From contig CM041465.1 of assembly GCA_023213395.1 (NCBI GenBank), positions 125,929,741 to 125,993,740 of the forward strand: a stretch of DNA of 64,000 bases, in the 5' to 3' direction. The notes beneath the pieces were generated by a model. It was not told the DNA's origin and did not search any database. It worked only from the letters and a program-made list of their open reading frames with translations. Every line of letters begins with the position of its first letter. The stretch's first letter is position 1. Positions 46,203-58,570 of this stretch are shown piece after piece. The translations under genes were made by a program, and so were the position numbers. Source of the stretch: Cycas panzhihuaensis. Its lineage: Eukaryota; Cycadophyta.

Positions 46203-46210
46203 TGGTATCA
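46203..46210 (+). other. Partial primer-binding site
   Basis: TGGTATCA matches the first 8 bases of the initiator-Met-tRNA site and then diverges (TTTTC instead of GAGC). Confidence 0.5.
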
Positions 46211-46909
46211 TTTTCTTGATCCTTCTTTTCATGCTTTATCTTGCTTATGTTTCATCTTAGAGTTTCATACTTATTTAGCATTTGTTGCTTTCTAGAACTA
46301 GAGTGAATCTAGCTTCTAAATCTTGGGATTATAAGGCCATTAGGTCATTTTTTACAGAGGGATACTAGAATTTATTACAATTTGGATCACTGCTACTTTT
46401 CATATAATAAAATTTAGCTAGCTTAATTGGTTTGGCTTAAAGTCCCCTATATAATTTATTTTTTAAATTCAACATATTTATTTTGACCTACTCTTGTTGT
46501 TGCTTTGGCTTTACTCAAGTATAAAATATTGTTTCTTGTCCCTCTTTACAAGTTTAATGGATTGTTTAATCTAAGAAAGATATTAAAAGCTATTGATCAT
46601 GCACATGGTTCAGGGGTTTTAGCAAATAGATAGCTAAGATTCTTAGATAAAGAGAATTTTAATTTAAAATAGCCCTTTAAGAGACCCAACTTTAGCTTAA
46701 CACTCTCTCTTTGAATCCTCTCTCCAAAATCAAGAGTTTGTTATAATGTTAGAGTTTTTAAAATGTAAACATAATAAAACTAGAGGAACAGAAGTTTAAG
46801 CCTACCTTTATTGTCTTAAAAAAGGAGACTTGTCCAAAAGAAAGTTAATGTAAGAAAGATAATATAGAAAAATTAATGAATGATAAATAGTTGTCAAAGT
46901 GTGTGAATA
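46211..46909. other. Spacer between LTR and LINE, no gene seen
   Basis: AT-rich DNA. If the LTR belongs to Copia-4, this would be the start of its leader or gag region, but no gag motif is visible. Confidence 0.4.
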
Positions 46910-46926
46910 AAGAAGCACACAAAGAA
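46909..46926. other. LINE-B target-site duplication, left
   Basis: AAAGAAGCACACAAAGAA ends here and is repeated at the end of the poly(A) tail (GAAGCACACAAAGAA at 53361-53375, with the leading As merged into the tail). Confidence 0.92.
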
Positions 46927-47509
46927 GGCGGGGGGGGCGACCCTCCAGAACTGATTTCTTGATGGTGTGAGGCCGCTTTTGGTCCTGCACACCCATAGGT
47001 CGGGGTAGACAGTCGTAAGGATAGAGTTCTTGCAGCAAAGAGCAGCGGACGCTATGTGAAGAGAGACGATGGTGTAGAGATATCCCTGGTTAGGGGGCAC
47101 CCCGTTTGGAAGAGCAGTGACAGAGGTAAGCAGAAGCGAGGATAGAGAGTACCTCTAGGAAGAGGATCGAATGTAAGATGCACTAAGGGTTCAGAGGTCT
47201 TTCAAGGAAACATAGCTGAGAGATCTCTGGCCAGGTTCAGCAGTCTACACAAAGGATCTGTAGGCTTGGAAGCTCTGGCCATTAGCAGACTGTCCATGCT
47301 TGGCATCTCAGCATACTCAAGAAGGCAGAGAGCCAAGACAGCAAGGGGGCTAGGTCAAGTAATGTCCTACACAATTATGTGGTGAGTCTTTGCTATTGCA
47401 TGCAGTCCTTATAAGTTTTTTTTCATGCTTTCCATATGATGCAAACAACTCAAAACCAGTCTCAGTCCTCTCTTATGGGGAGGACCTACCTTGAGTTATT
47501 AATGAATGG
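46927..47509 (+). promoter_or_regulatory. LINE-B 5' UTR, presumed internal promoter
   Basis: About 580 bp precede the recognisable ORF1. The stretch is relatively GC-rich and purine-rich (GAGG, AGCAG words). Plant L1-like elements carry their promoter here. No individual site can be named, so the role is inferred from position. Confidence 0.4.
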
Positions 47510-49000
47510 TAACTATGAGGAATAAGAAATAATCCCTATTAAGATTGGAAACAGATTTAAAATATCGATCCCGAAAGAGGTTACCGAAAAGACCATACAA
47601 TATTGGGAGTACAGCCTGGTTGGTAGGTTTTCGGGACCTAGGCTGTGGACATCATCAGAGAGTGGATAAGAAATAAGTGGAAGACCAAAAACCCTGTTCA
47701 AGTCATGGCAATGCCTAAAGGTTGCGTCATGTTTAGGTTCTCTAACTAGGAGGACACGATTCCCATTTTATTAAAGTCCCCATGGATGTTCGGGAGAAAG
47801 GCCATGTCACTGGAGAAGTGGCATCCTGATTTTAACCTAAGAGTCCCAGTGGTAAAACAAGCCCTGGTGTGGGTGCAGATGTTGGGGCTTCCTTTGCACT
47901 TCTAGAACTCAGAGACGGTTAAAGGGGCGGCCAGAATGATTGGGCCACTGTTGGCTATAGACTCGGCTACGAAACATAGATCCAGGCTGATGAACGCCAG
48001 ATTTTATATCCTGGCTAGGCTCGACAGTGAGCTACCGGATGAGGTAGAGATAGAGTCGGATGGTAGGTCTATCATTCAAGGTTTATTTTATGAAGTTGAG
48101 GGCTTTAGGTGTGCAAAGTACAAGGGAAGGGGGCATCTCCACTTCCACTGCCCAGGGATCCCACTAAGGGTGGATAATCAGGAAAATGGTAAAGAGAAAG
48201 AAGAGGGAGAAGCAGAAATAATCAGGGGGGAGCCATCGGCAGCAGATACCGACAGATCAGGTAGGGAGGATAACAGTAAGGAGCCTGGTGTAGGATCCAA
48301 GACTTCCAGTGGGACAGACCCGATCGATGGTGGGGTGAAGAGTCAGGTTATGATCGGGGAGACGGGTGATGCTTTGGTTTACCCAACTGATAATTCAAGA
48401 GCTGAAGGAACTATGGCTGTTAATGTGGCCCAGGAAGGTGGGGGCAAGGATACAGCGGTATTAGTGGATGGAAGGGGCACTTCCAAAGCCAAGGAAATTA
48501 TTGGTTCCCAGGGCTCAGCTAAGTGCAAGGTTCAGGGACATGAGCCAGAGGGTGATAAGGATCAATCTTTAGTCCTTGGCCGGCTAGAGCGGGGAGGGGA
48601 CCTTTTCCCTTCAGGTGTAGAGCTGGCTCTGGCCAGGATTGCAAAGAACATAAATTAGGATTTAGAGGACTATTTTTCAGAGTCTGAAGAGGGGGGACCA
48701 GGAGAGCAGATCTAAGAGAAAGGACATGCAGGTATTGCTACGGAAGGAGGTCCTGGAACCCGGCTCAAAGGCATAGACTTAGATAAAGGTGGGGCCAGGA
48801 CATGCAAATGGGTCTCAAAAAGTAACACATCAGACTTGAGGAGAGCCCCAGACTACGAGATGGAGAAGAAGGTGGGAAGACCTCCTAAAAAGGCCACCAG
48901 AGAAAAAGAGACTCAAGCTCAGATCGATATGGGTTACCAGAGTACGATAAAGGAAGGGGGCGCGCTAGAAGGCCCTAACCTCAGGAGCAAGAAGGGATGA
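47510..49000 (+). pseudogene. LINE-B ORF1 (DUF4283 / zinc knuckle protein)
   Basis: The N-terminal part (about 47540-47930) is in broken frames: IPKEVTEKTIQYWEYSLVGR, then MAMPKGCVMFRF and MFGRKAMSLEKWHPDFNLR with LVWVQMLGLPLHF, the signature of DUF4283. From 47936 it is open to 48657 with ATKHRSRLMNARFYILARL and a zinc knuckle C-AK-Y-KGRG-H-LHFH-C, in which the second Cys is Tyr. A long acidic, Gly/Glu-rich tail follows. After a TAA it continues to 49000 and includes KKVGRPPKKA, an AT-hook-like word. In the family ORF1 coats LINE RNA. At least three stops and one frameshift occur. Confidence 0.83.
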
Positions 49001-49022
49001 GGGCTAAAGATATGGGGTATCC

Positions 49023-52000
49023 ATGAAGGTTTTATCCTGGAACATTAGGGGGCTAAATGCCCCATCCAAGCAGAGATTGGTGAAAGAATTAAGGATTAGG
49101 TCAGGAGCGGATCTTATCCTTTTACAGGAGACAAAATTGGAACAGCTTAAAGAAAGTGAGGTGCTAAACAAGATCTGGAGAAGGGGAGAAGGGAGGACTA
49201 GTGTAGGGACGGTAGGATCTGGGGGGCTGGCCTCCCTTTGCAACCCAAATAGATGGAGGGGTTATGAGATGAGCAAGAATGATCACTTCTTAACCGTAGG
49301 ATTGGTCTGTGTTAGGACTAACAAAGAGTATTGGATTACAAATGTCTATGCCCCCACCTTAGCGGAGGGTAGGAAGAGACTGTGGGATAGACTAGTGGAG
49401 GCCCATAAAGACTGGGAGGGCCCATGGCTAGTGGCGGGGAACTTTAATTCTCCCCTTAACCTGGAAGAGAAGAAAGGGGGGCAAGTTAGTTAGACCAGGA
49501 GTATGTCTGATCTTGGTGCATTCCTACAGATGGGAGGACTAATGGACGTTCCCCTCGGGGGAGCTAAATATACATGGTCCAACAGGTGGCTAGGCCATAA
49601 TCACATATTGTGTAGATTGGATAGGATGCTAATAAACTATAAATGGGCTTGCCACTTTGAAGGCATCAAATTGGAGGCTCTCCCAAAAACTGGGTCTGAT
49701 CACTCTCCTCTTATTCTTGAGGGGTTTATTCCCGGTCTTCATAAAGGGGTGCCCTTCTGTTTCGAACTCATGTGGTTAAAGCACTCGGAGCTTAGGGGGA
49801 GGATCGGCGATTGGTGGGGAGTTCCAGTTCAGGGTTGCGCCATGTTCAGGTTCTCGAAGAAGCTAAATTGGATCAAGCAACAAATCAAGATCTGGAATAG
49901 GGAGGTCTTTGGAAAAATCTTTGAAGACAAAGGGGCCCTATTGTTGGAGCTAAAAGGGATAGAGAATAGGATTCAGCTCAAGGGTAGAACCCAGGATTTG
50001 GACCAATTGGAACATTCCAAAGCCAGGAAATTAGAGGAGGTGCTGGCAAGGGAGGAAATTTTCTAGAAGCAGAAATCCAGATAGCAGTGGATACGGGAGG
50101 GGGATAGAAATACAAAGTTCTTCCACCTGTCCACCTTAAAGCATAGAGCTCATAATAGGATCAGTAAACTTCGGAGCAAGGACGGGGCAACGCATGAGGC
50201 AGAGGACCAGATCAGGGGAATTGTGATGAATTACTTCAAGGAGTTATATATAGAACTAGGCTGCCAGGACTAGGATCTAAGAGCGACTTTAATGCAATAC
50301 ATCCCGAAAGTGATCTCTGAGGCTCTTAACTGCAAATTGACAGAACCCTTCTCTCAGGAAGAAGTCGAGAGGGCCGTATTTAAGATGGGTAGGGATAAGG
50401 CCCCGGGGCCGGATGGGTTTCCTCCTGGATTTTTTTAAGAATTCTGGGAGATTATCAAGGATGACCTAATATTGGCGCTAAATGAATTTTTTCTAAGACG
50501 GACAATTCTGAAAGAGTGGCAGGCTACCTTTCTAGTTTTGATCCCGAAGAAGGAGGGAGCGGATGTCATGGAGGATTTCAGACCGATTAGTTTGTGCAAT
50601 GTTAAATACAATATACTGGCTAAGGTGTTGGCAAATCGTCTCAGGGAGACCCTCCCGGTAATTATCTCTCCTAACTAAGATGGTTTGGTTAAAGGAAGAC
50701 AGATCATGGATGGTATTATTACAGTCCACGAAACCCTGCATTCGACACTTCACCGCAAGGAAGCGGGCATGATAATTAAAACAGATATGTCCAAAGCCTA
50801 TGACCGAGTGGCTTAGGATTGTCTGCTAGATTGCCTTGAGGCATTTGGTTTTGGAGAAGTATGGAGGGATTGGATGAGATGCTGTATTTCTAGGGTGTCC
50901 TTTTCAGTGATCATAAATAGGCGGTCGACCCCCTTCTTTACTGGATCCAAGGGGTTAAGACAAGGTGATCCTCTATCTCCCTTCCTTTTTATCATCATGG
51001 CAGAGTTGTTAGGTAGGGCAACCATGGAGGCCCAGCAGTTAGGGAGGATAACAGGTTTGAGAGCATCCTCAAATATGGACAATATTGTGCACCACCAGTT
51101 TGTAGATGATAATACTTTTTTGTGCAGGGCTTCCCTGCGGGAGGCCAGGACCCTAAAAATGGGTCTACAGATGTACAAAAAAGCTACAAACCAAAAAATC
51201 AATTTGGGTAAAATCTCAGCCTACTTCATTAACATGACAAAGAGGTTGCAGAGAAGCATCTGCAGGGTTTTGGAGATTTCCAGGAGCCCACTCCCTAGTT
51301 CATACCTAGGAATGCCCCTATTCGTGGGTAAGATGGGGAAGAATTTATGGGATCCAATTGTGAGCAGATTCAACAGGAAGCTTACAGGATGGAAAGGAGC
51401 TCTTCTCAGTTGGGCTGGAAAGATCCAGCTTGTGGTGGCCTCCTTACAGAGTATTCCTGTACACCAAATGACCGTATTTAAGCTGCCGAATGTGGTTATC
51501 ACTACATTGGAAGGAATTATGAAGTGATTCCTTTGGTCTGGAGCTGAAGACAAAAAGAGAGTCCACCTTATGTCTTGGGAGAAGGTCTGTAAGCCTAAGT
51601 GGGCGGGAGGTCTTAGTGTTAGAAGGTTAGGCCTATTGAATGAAGCTCTTTTGGCAAAGATGGGGTGGAGACTCATCAAAGAAGCTGGATTGGTATGGGG
51701 GAGAATCATGGCTAGAAAGTACCTTGGGGATAATCACTTTCCGATGGGGGAGGGCCTATGCTTAGAGGGATCCCCTATTTAGAAGGCCATCCAGTCCTCG
51801 CAGCCACTTCTGCGAGATGCCGTGCATTGGAAACTGGGGGATGGAGAGAGCATAAGGTTTTGGGAAGATAAATGGTGCGGTAACTCTAAACTTAAGGACT
51901 TGCCTAACATCGATTCCATGAACAGGGATACCGTGAACACCTATGGGCCTATTATTAAGAATTATTGGGTGGGGCGGGGAAAGGACAAGCATTAGAGATT

Positions 52001-53229
52001 GTTCGAGGAGCTGTAAGGCCTAGAGGAGGAGATCCACAGAGTGAGGGTGGTCTTAGACAACAAGTATATTCTGAAGTGATCCTTGTCAGATACTCTAGTT
52101 TGGTCCCTTTCGCCAACGGGATCATATACGGTAAAAACTAGTTATGATATGATGATGATCAAGGAGGGCTGGGATAGGAATGATTTACTAGCTGGAGTTT
52201 GGAAGATGGGGATGCTCCCAAAGATCGCCGCTTTTTTGTGGCTTTGTCTACAAAACAAAATACTCACGATGGATAACCTCTTGAAAAGGGGCTTCTAGTT
52301 GGCGAATAGGTGCGTTCTATGCAAGATGGAGGCTGAATCCCTGGATCATATGTGTATCCACTGCCCCTATTCTAATGGTATTTGGAGCGAAATGTGGTCT
52401 AGATTGGGCCTTGTTTGGGTGTCATCTCAGTCCCTTAAACACCAGTGGTTAGCTTGGGTCTCTCCTTTCAAAAGCAAAACCCTTGTTAGCCTATGGAAGT
52501 TGATTCTCCCAGTAGGCTCCTGGTATATCTGGAAAGAACGTAACAGGAGGATTTTTGAAGGTAAAGAGAAGGACAGTGTGATTCTACTCCTTGAGATCAG
52601 GAAGGGTATCTCAGAGATGTTGGTCCCCCCTAAGGAAGACAGGATCCCTAAGGGAGAAGTTGGGATCCTTGAGGACTGGGGTGTAGTTCCTCTAAAAGTA
52701 GGTAGAGAGAGGAGAAATGCAACCAAATGGAGCCCTCCAGACATAACTTGGGAAAAAATTAATTTTGACGGGGCAGCCAAAGGTAATCCTGGTGAGGCGG
52801 GAGGGGGAGGCCTATGTAGGGACCATGAGGGAAACCTGAATTGGGCTTTTGCGGAGTACTTAGGTATCCAGTCGAACCAAAAGGCCGAGGTTCGGGCCAT
52901 GTTGAGGGTGATAGTTATGATGGACGAGGAGGGAGCGTAACAAGTGATCATAGAAGGTGATTCTATGTATGTTATAAAATGTCTAAGGGGGGAAGCAGAG
53001 CCTGGCTGGGACAACTTAGATATTATCAGGGACGCTAAAGATGTCCTAAGCTCCAAAAATGCTGCCCAGATCCAGCACATCTATAGGGAAGGGAACCTTG
53101 CCAGCAGTGGCCGCAAACTGGGCTGTGATAAACAAAAGAACTAAAATTTGGAAGGAAGACTACCCAGAAGAGTTACTGAGACTAGTAAGGGCTGATGCTC
53201 ATATCGGGGAGGTAGAGAGGGGAGGATGA
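49023..53229 (+). pseudogene. LINE-B ORF2 (endonuclease, RT, zinc region, RNase H)
   Basis: Domains run in order. The AP-like endonuclease (49023-49730) starts MKVLSWNIRGLN, has QETK and SDHSP intact, and VAGNFN where GDFN is usual. The RT (about 50400-51500) has PKKEGADVMEDFRPISL, LRQGDPLSPFLF and HHQFVDDNTF (palm DD kept). A zf-RVT Cys/His region is at about 52310-52380 (CVLCK...HMCIHCPY). RNase H (about 52750-53180) has INFDGAAKGNPGEAGGGG and AEVRAML. ORF2 nicks the target and reverse-transcribes the LINE RNA. Stops occur at about 49491, 50064, 50270, 50438, 50677, 50815 and others, many at Trp (WD, WK) or Gln codons. Frameshift near 53095. Confidence 0.92.
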
Positions 53230-53360
53230 GAGGAGTATATCTGGGCTAGACCATGGGCCTGTCATGGTCATCTTTTTTAATCCGTTGGGCCTTGATGTAG
53301 AGGGTTTGGGGACCTAGTTAAAACCCCTTCAATTTACTTTACCTTATCAAAAAAAAAAAA

Positions 53361-53375
53361 GAAGCACACAAAGAA
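53361..53375. other. LINE-B target-site duplication, right
   Basis: GAAGCACACAAAGAA follows the poly(A) tail and repeats 46912-46926 exactly. Confidence 0.92.
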
Positions 53376-55989
53376 ATATTATTTGTAAGAGGCAAGTCAA
53401 AGTTTTACAAGCTACTCTTGTATAACACACTAGATTGTGTCATTCTAACTCATACACAAGAGGTGAGATTACGCTACTCATGTAATAAACATTTTGAAAG
53501 TTAATGAACCATATATATATATAATGATTACTTAAAATACTAGTAATTAAAGAGGTTGGTTACCCCATGTATTTCAAAAGATAGTTATTATTTTATATAG
53601 ACCCAATAATTAATTTATTTATTAAGATTTTTTATGATTGGTTGATAGATGTTTGATAACATCTTATAGAAAAAGATATAAAGATATTTAGGAAAACACT
53701 TCATATATTAATTGACAGTTGATATTGATGTTAATGAATGGTGATTGATAGTTTATATTTACAATTTGGTTGTTCATAGTTGGTTACTAATATACATAGA
53801 TGACTACATACATGTTTATTATAGATATTTTACATGTTAATGCTTATAAGAAACAAGCATAATAACATGATAGATTTACAAGTTATAGGTGGTAATATTT
53901 GGTACAAATATTATTATGTATATTATAGCGTGTAGGAGATATAAAGATATGAAGACATTGAAAACTAAGGAAATGTAGACCTAAAGATGAAGAAAGATTC
54001 AAAGATATTAAACGTTAAGAGGAAATATTAAAATATGTGATTTACTGCATATTAAATATTTAATATTAATAATGTACATACATACACAAACCCAATCACC
54101 AAATGTATTGAGAGATATGAAATACATATTTATTCATGCAAACATCCTATTAGATGATGTAAAGGCTCAAGAAAAATTATAGGCTACTCATGAGGTGAAC
54201 GTTATTGTAAAGATATGCACATAACACTTGAGAACTTGAGAAAGGATATATACTTATTTTGATATCTAAAAGAAGCTCTAAACTCCACCTTCTTCTATGA
54301 TTTCTCCCACATTGAGTTTTCCATGTATAAATATGTCATCTATCTTGTAGTATATGCATTATTTATATTTTCTTTATTATTCATGTTTATTCCTTTATGT
54401 GTGTGTATTCCTCATGAGATATTTCTGTGATTATACATGCCTGTTATATTTTTATTGCATTATATTTAATACATCACAATATGATAATTCTAAATTCTAA
54501 TTTAATATAAGAGTAAATGTACATTTTTAATAGTTATAACCTAATAAATCTTTTTTTTAATGTAAGAATGAATTAGCAATAACTAAAGATAAGAGCAAAG
54601 AAGAGCATGGATATTTTATCTAGAAATAGCAACATAACTTAGAAATAGGAATAAACATGAACAAGGAGGTAATGCATAAAATAAGAGAGATCAAACACAC
54701 TTTGCCACTATTTCAAGACAAATGATTTTATTTATTTCATTTCTTATCTCCTTTATGTTGGTATAAAGCCCTGTCTTGCAAAAACAAGAATTCCATAGGA
54801 TCACAGTTAAAGAACCAACAAAGAAAAAATAATGAATTGATTTCACTATAGCAGGTAAGGTTGAGGAATGGGCCACAGGTGTTTGGAATTAGAGAACACA
54901 ATAGGTTGCCCTTCAAAACTTACTCAAGTCTTAAGACCAAAGGATTGATAATATTGAAGATCAAATATACAAGTTAGAAGAGGATTTAGAATTGATAAGG
55001 CCATTGATTATATAAATTAGGCAAAGGTAAAAACAAAAGTGGTGAAACTTCTTCTAAAGCTAATCAAGGAGAAATTTAGAATTAGAATCTTATCTTTGCT
55101 AGTCCATTCAAGATACTTATTCCTTTGACAATGATTTAGATATGCATATTTAAGAAGATTTTAGGCCTCTCATTTGTTTTTCTTCTAGTCTCAATTTATA
55201 ATCACCTTAAGAACTTTGTGATACCTCTAAAATAGGGCTAAACTAACATTCTTATGACAACCTGAGTTGGCTTGATTGGAAAATTCTTCCTTCAAATTCT
55301 AATTGGAAAGATTCCCCTTCGCATGTTATAGAGTTAGAAGAATAAAAAAATAAGAAAAGAATTAGACTTGAATGTAACATTCTTTTCTATTTTAAATTGG
55401 CTTAGTGAGGAAATTTGTTCTTTAGGGATTTAATTCAATTTATATGCTTTTTAACCTAAACTAGTCAAATTTGATTCTTTATCTAACTTAGAGGCATTTG
55501 TGCTTGCTTGATAGTAGATGTTGGGATAATTTCACAAGTGATTACCTTGCTTTTGAGCATAAGACTAAGCTAGGTTTATATAAGACAATTCCAATCCCCA
55601 TATTCTTTAATCAAACACTTAATATTTTTTTGACTTTTCCTTCTTAAATTCTTCATGGAGTCCTTTCAAGACTGATTTACAAAGATGTACTTCAGATTCT
55701 TGTGGGCCTAATGTTGATTCCCTAATTTGTGACACTATAGACCTACTTTAATCACATCACAAGGAAGACTCCTTGGTGGTAAATCCTATTAGAGATGGCA
55801 AAGTTCTTTAAAGTTTCCACGAAACACTTATTTGATCCCTCCTAATTATTGTTATGGGCTAATTCCATGCAATTCACTACTGACTCGTAAACATCTTACG
55901 TTATGTATTTGTGAGGTTGAGACCACTTTGGAGCAAGTTATCTACTCAAGTACTTGATGTCCTTTATAGCTTAAGATGTCTTATTCCCA
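53376..55989. other. AT-rich region, perhaps the Copia-4 leader and gag, not recognised
   Basis: No motif could be read with confidence. Purine-rich, acidic-coding stretches at about 54900-55100 and 55320-55370 could be eroded gag. Position before the Copia-4 integrase makes that plausible, but there is no zinc knuckle or protease motif. Confidence 0.35.
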
Positions 55990-56019
55990 TCAAGTCTATT
56001 CTATTTCCCTTTAAGGTAT

Positions 56020-57000
56020 GACCAAGCGAAAATTTTAGGAGTGAGTGCCTTTGTGAGGAGAATATCATGGGAAAACATCACATAGAGCCTTTTCAAAAAG
56101 GCAAAGCAATGTGGACTACATAACTATTGCAATTGGCTCATACAGATATTTGTAAACCCATGTCCATACAATCTTTCAAATGAGCTTGTTAGTACATCAC
56201 CTTCATTGACAACTTCTCTCATGAAGTTTGGGTATATTGCATTAAGTACAAATTTGAGGCATTGAAAAAATTTAAATAATTCAAAATTGCAGTAGAGAAG
56301 GAATTATACACGCAAATTAAAATCTTACATTCTGATAATAGAGGTGAATTGACTTCAAAAAAATTCAACCAACTATGCATCAATCATGGCATCAAGTGAT
56401 AACTCACTACTCCATACACACCACAACAAAATGGGGTAGTAGAGAGGATGAATAGGACTTTGGCAAACAAAGCCAAAGCAATGATGCATGCTAAAGACCT
56501 CCCATCAACCTATTTGATAGAAGCACTTCATACAACTGCTTATGTCACAAATAAACGCTCCACAATGGTAGTATGGGATATGACACCAGAGGAGACTTAG
56601 ACTAATAGGAAACCAATTGTCAACCACTTACGCATATTTGGGTGCACATACTACATGCATGTTCCCCATCAGTGAAGGCAAAAACTAGATAACAAAAATC
56701 TAAAATGCCTATTCATCAGTTATGCAGTGGAAGCAAAACATATAGAGTTTATGATCCCATTGGGAGAAAAATGCATGTAACCAGAGATGTAATCTTTGTT
56801 GAAGATAATGAGGAAAGGGACCTAGCATGCATCTATATTCCTCTTAACAAAGAAAAAGAGATTGTTGAGGACTTCCTTTCCTCTCAATCATCAACACCAT
56901 GTACATCGTCTGCAACTTTGTCCACATCAACTCCTTACCTACTTCATCAACTGCTCTTGATCCTGTCAATCTTTTTGACATTGAACAAACTTTGTAAGCT
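56020..57000 (+). pseudogene. Copia-4 integrase
   Basis: Motifs in order are MGKHHIEPFQKGKA, TDICKPM, YITFIDNFSHEVWVY, ILHSDNRGELTSKKFN, LTTPYTPQQNGVVERMNRT (with the catalytic E in VVERMN) and RIFGCTYYMHVP. An open C-terminal frame at 56705-57016 has YRVYDPIGRKMHVTRDVIF. The first catalytic Asp (FID) and the Glu are kept, and the second block reads SDNRG where SDNGG is typical. Stops and small frame changes interrupt it. It would have inserted the copia cDNA. Confidence 0.85.
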
Positions 57001-57139
57001 TAGGACATTGAGGTAACAACCACATCAACAAAGAAGTTGCCTAAATGGTACACTTAAACATGTTTATAAAAAATGAGACAGCAAATTGTTAATTATGCAC
57101 TTATCGCTGAAATGCTTTATGTTTACGGGCCTTCTACTT

Positions 57140-58354
57140 TTGAGGAGGTATGTATAGATAAAAAGTGGAATGCTGCCATGGATGATGAAATCCATCCTAT
57201 TGAAAAAAATAAAACTTGAGTTTTGGTTGAATTGCTTAGGGAAAAATAGATAATTAGCTACAAATAAATTTATAAAATTAGATTCCAATATGATGGTTCA
57301 ATCAAGTGTCACAAGGCTTGACTAGGTGCTAAAGGATTTAAACAAAAGGAGAACATAGATTATGATGAAACCTTTGCACCAGTTGCAAACACGAATACTA
57401 CCAGACTGATATTGGCCTTAGCTACACAATGCAAATGGCCCATATATCAAATGAATGTGAAGAGCACCTCTCTCAATGGTAATCTTACAAAGTAGTTATA
57501 TTTGGAGCAACCTCCTAGTTACAAAACACATGGCAAAGGACATTTGGTCTATCGCCTTAAAAAGACTTTATATGGCTTGAAACAAGCGCCATGTGCATAG
57601 TATTAAAAAATTAATGATTATTTTTTGAGACATAGGTTTCATCGATCATCATCAAACCCAAATTTGTATATATAAAAGCTCAGGGCCAACACATCACCTT
57701 TGTCATATTATATATTGATGACTTACTTATCATTAGAAGTGATACTAAGATGATAGAAAATCTCCAAAAGGACCTAAAAAGGAATTTCAAAATGATTGAT
57801 CTAGGACTTCTCTACTATTTTTTAAGCATAGATGTGTGATAATAGTCAGGCAGCATCTTCATTTTCTAAGTAAAATACACTGAGAACATATTACACTTGT
57901 TCAGAATGAAGGACTGTAATCCATGACCTACACCTATGGAGAGTGGTATCAAATTGACACTTGATGAGGAAGCACAACTTGTGGATTCCACACTTTACAA
58001 GTAACTAGTGGGTAGTCTCATCTACTTGACTATCACTAGACCTGACTTATTATTTGCAGTTAGAATTTGTTTAAGGTACATGTCTCAACCTAATCAGATG
58101 CATTAGATTGCAACAAAATGTATATTAAGATACATTAAAGACACATTACAACATACCCTTTAGTATACACACAACGAGGACTTCACACTAGAAGGATTCT
58201 CAAAGTTTGATTAGGCAGATTGTCAGTATAGTCAAAGATCCACCTTAAGGTACTGTTTTAACCTTGGGTCAACTATTATCTCGTGGAGTTGCAAGAAGCA
58301 ACAAAATGTTACTTTATCCTCCACAGAAGCAGAATACAAAGATGCGGTAAGTGC
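57140..58354 (+). pseudogene. Copia-4 RT and N-terminal RNase H
   Basis: RT motifs are WNAAMDDEI, LGAKGFKQKENIDYDETFAP, QMNVKSTSLNGNL, YRLKKTLYGLKQAP and the palm LYIDDLLII at about 57708-57735, with both Asp kept. The connection YLTITRPDL is followed by RNase H words STLRYCFNLGSTIISW and STEAEYKDAVSA, where Copia-5 interrupts. In-frame stops lie before the palm and in the thumb. Confidence 0.85.
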
Positions 58355-58558
58355 TATTAAAATATAATGTTTTATCCTAAGAACATTAGAGAAAGGGGGC
58401 AATATGTTTAAGACCCTCATTATATTTAATTATTATGTTTAATGTTACAATCATGTAATGGTTATAAGTTTGTTGTATATAAAGGAGGTTTCTCTCCATC
58501 AATAATGAAGTGAGTCTAATTCTATTCTTCCTCACAATTGAGGGTCTAATTTTCTACA
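58355..58558 (+). repeat. Copia-5 5' LTR
   Basis: A 204-bp block, TATTAAAATATAATG...TTTTCTACA, matching 63359-63561 at more than 90% by eye. It contains the TATA-like TTGTATATAAAGG at about 58472. Confidence 0.92.
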
Positions 58559-58570
58559 TGATATCAAAGC
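58559..58570 (+). other. Copia-5 primer-binding site
   Basis: TGATATCAAAGC follows the LTR directly, two changes from TGGTATCAGAGC. Confidence 0.75.

Larger units (their letters stand above)
46927..53360 (+). mobile_element. LINE-B, complete-length plant L1-type retrotransposon
   Basis: The element is about 6.43 kb, with a GC-rich 5' end starting right after the left target copy (GGCGGGGGGGGCG), ORF1 (about 47510-49000), ORF2 (49023-53229), a 3' UTR and a poly(A) tail at 53349-53360. The exact 15-18 bp target duplication shows an intact insertion by target-primed reverse transcription rather than a 5'-truncated copy. Its base composition (more G-rich) differs from the AT-rich surroundings. 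Premature stops, mostly TAG where Trp or Gln is expected, and a few frameshifts make it inactive. Confidence 0.93.
55990..58354 (+). mobile_element. Copia-4, left part (integrase, RT, RNase H start)
   Basis: This Ty1-copia element is recognisable from the end of the pre-integrase domain (CEENIMGKHHIEPF at about 56055) through integrase and RT to the RNase H word STEAEYKDAVSA at 58321-58353. There it is cut by Copia-5. It resumes at 63562 in the correct frame and ends with its polypurine tract and 3' LTR at 63895. The 5' LTR may be 45802-46198. There are many stops, but the right-hand part after Copia-5 is surprisingly well kept. Confidence 0.85.

Noticed and set aside
52427-53080. 217-codon minus-strand frame opposite the LINE-B RNase H
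   Set aside because: It is the antisense of a recognisable RNase H. The Ser/Pro/Leu-rich translation has no motif.
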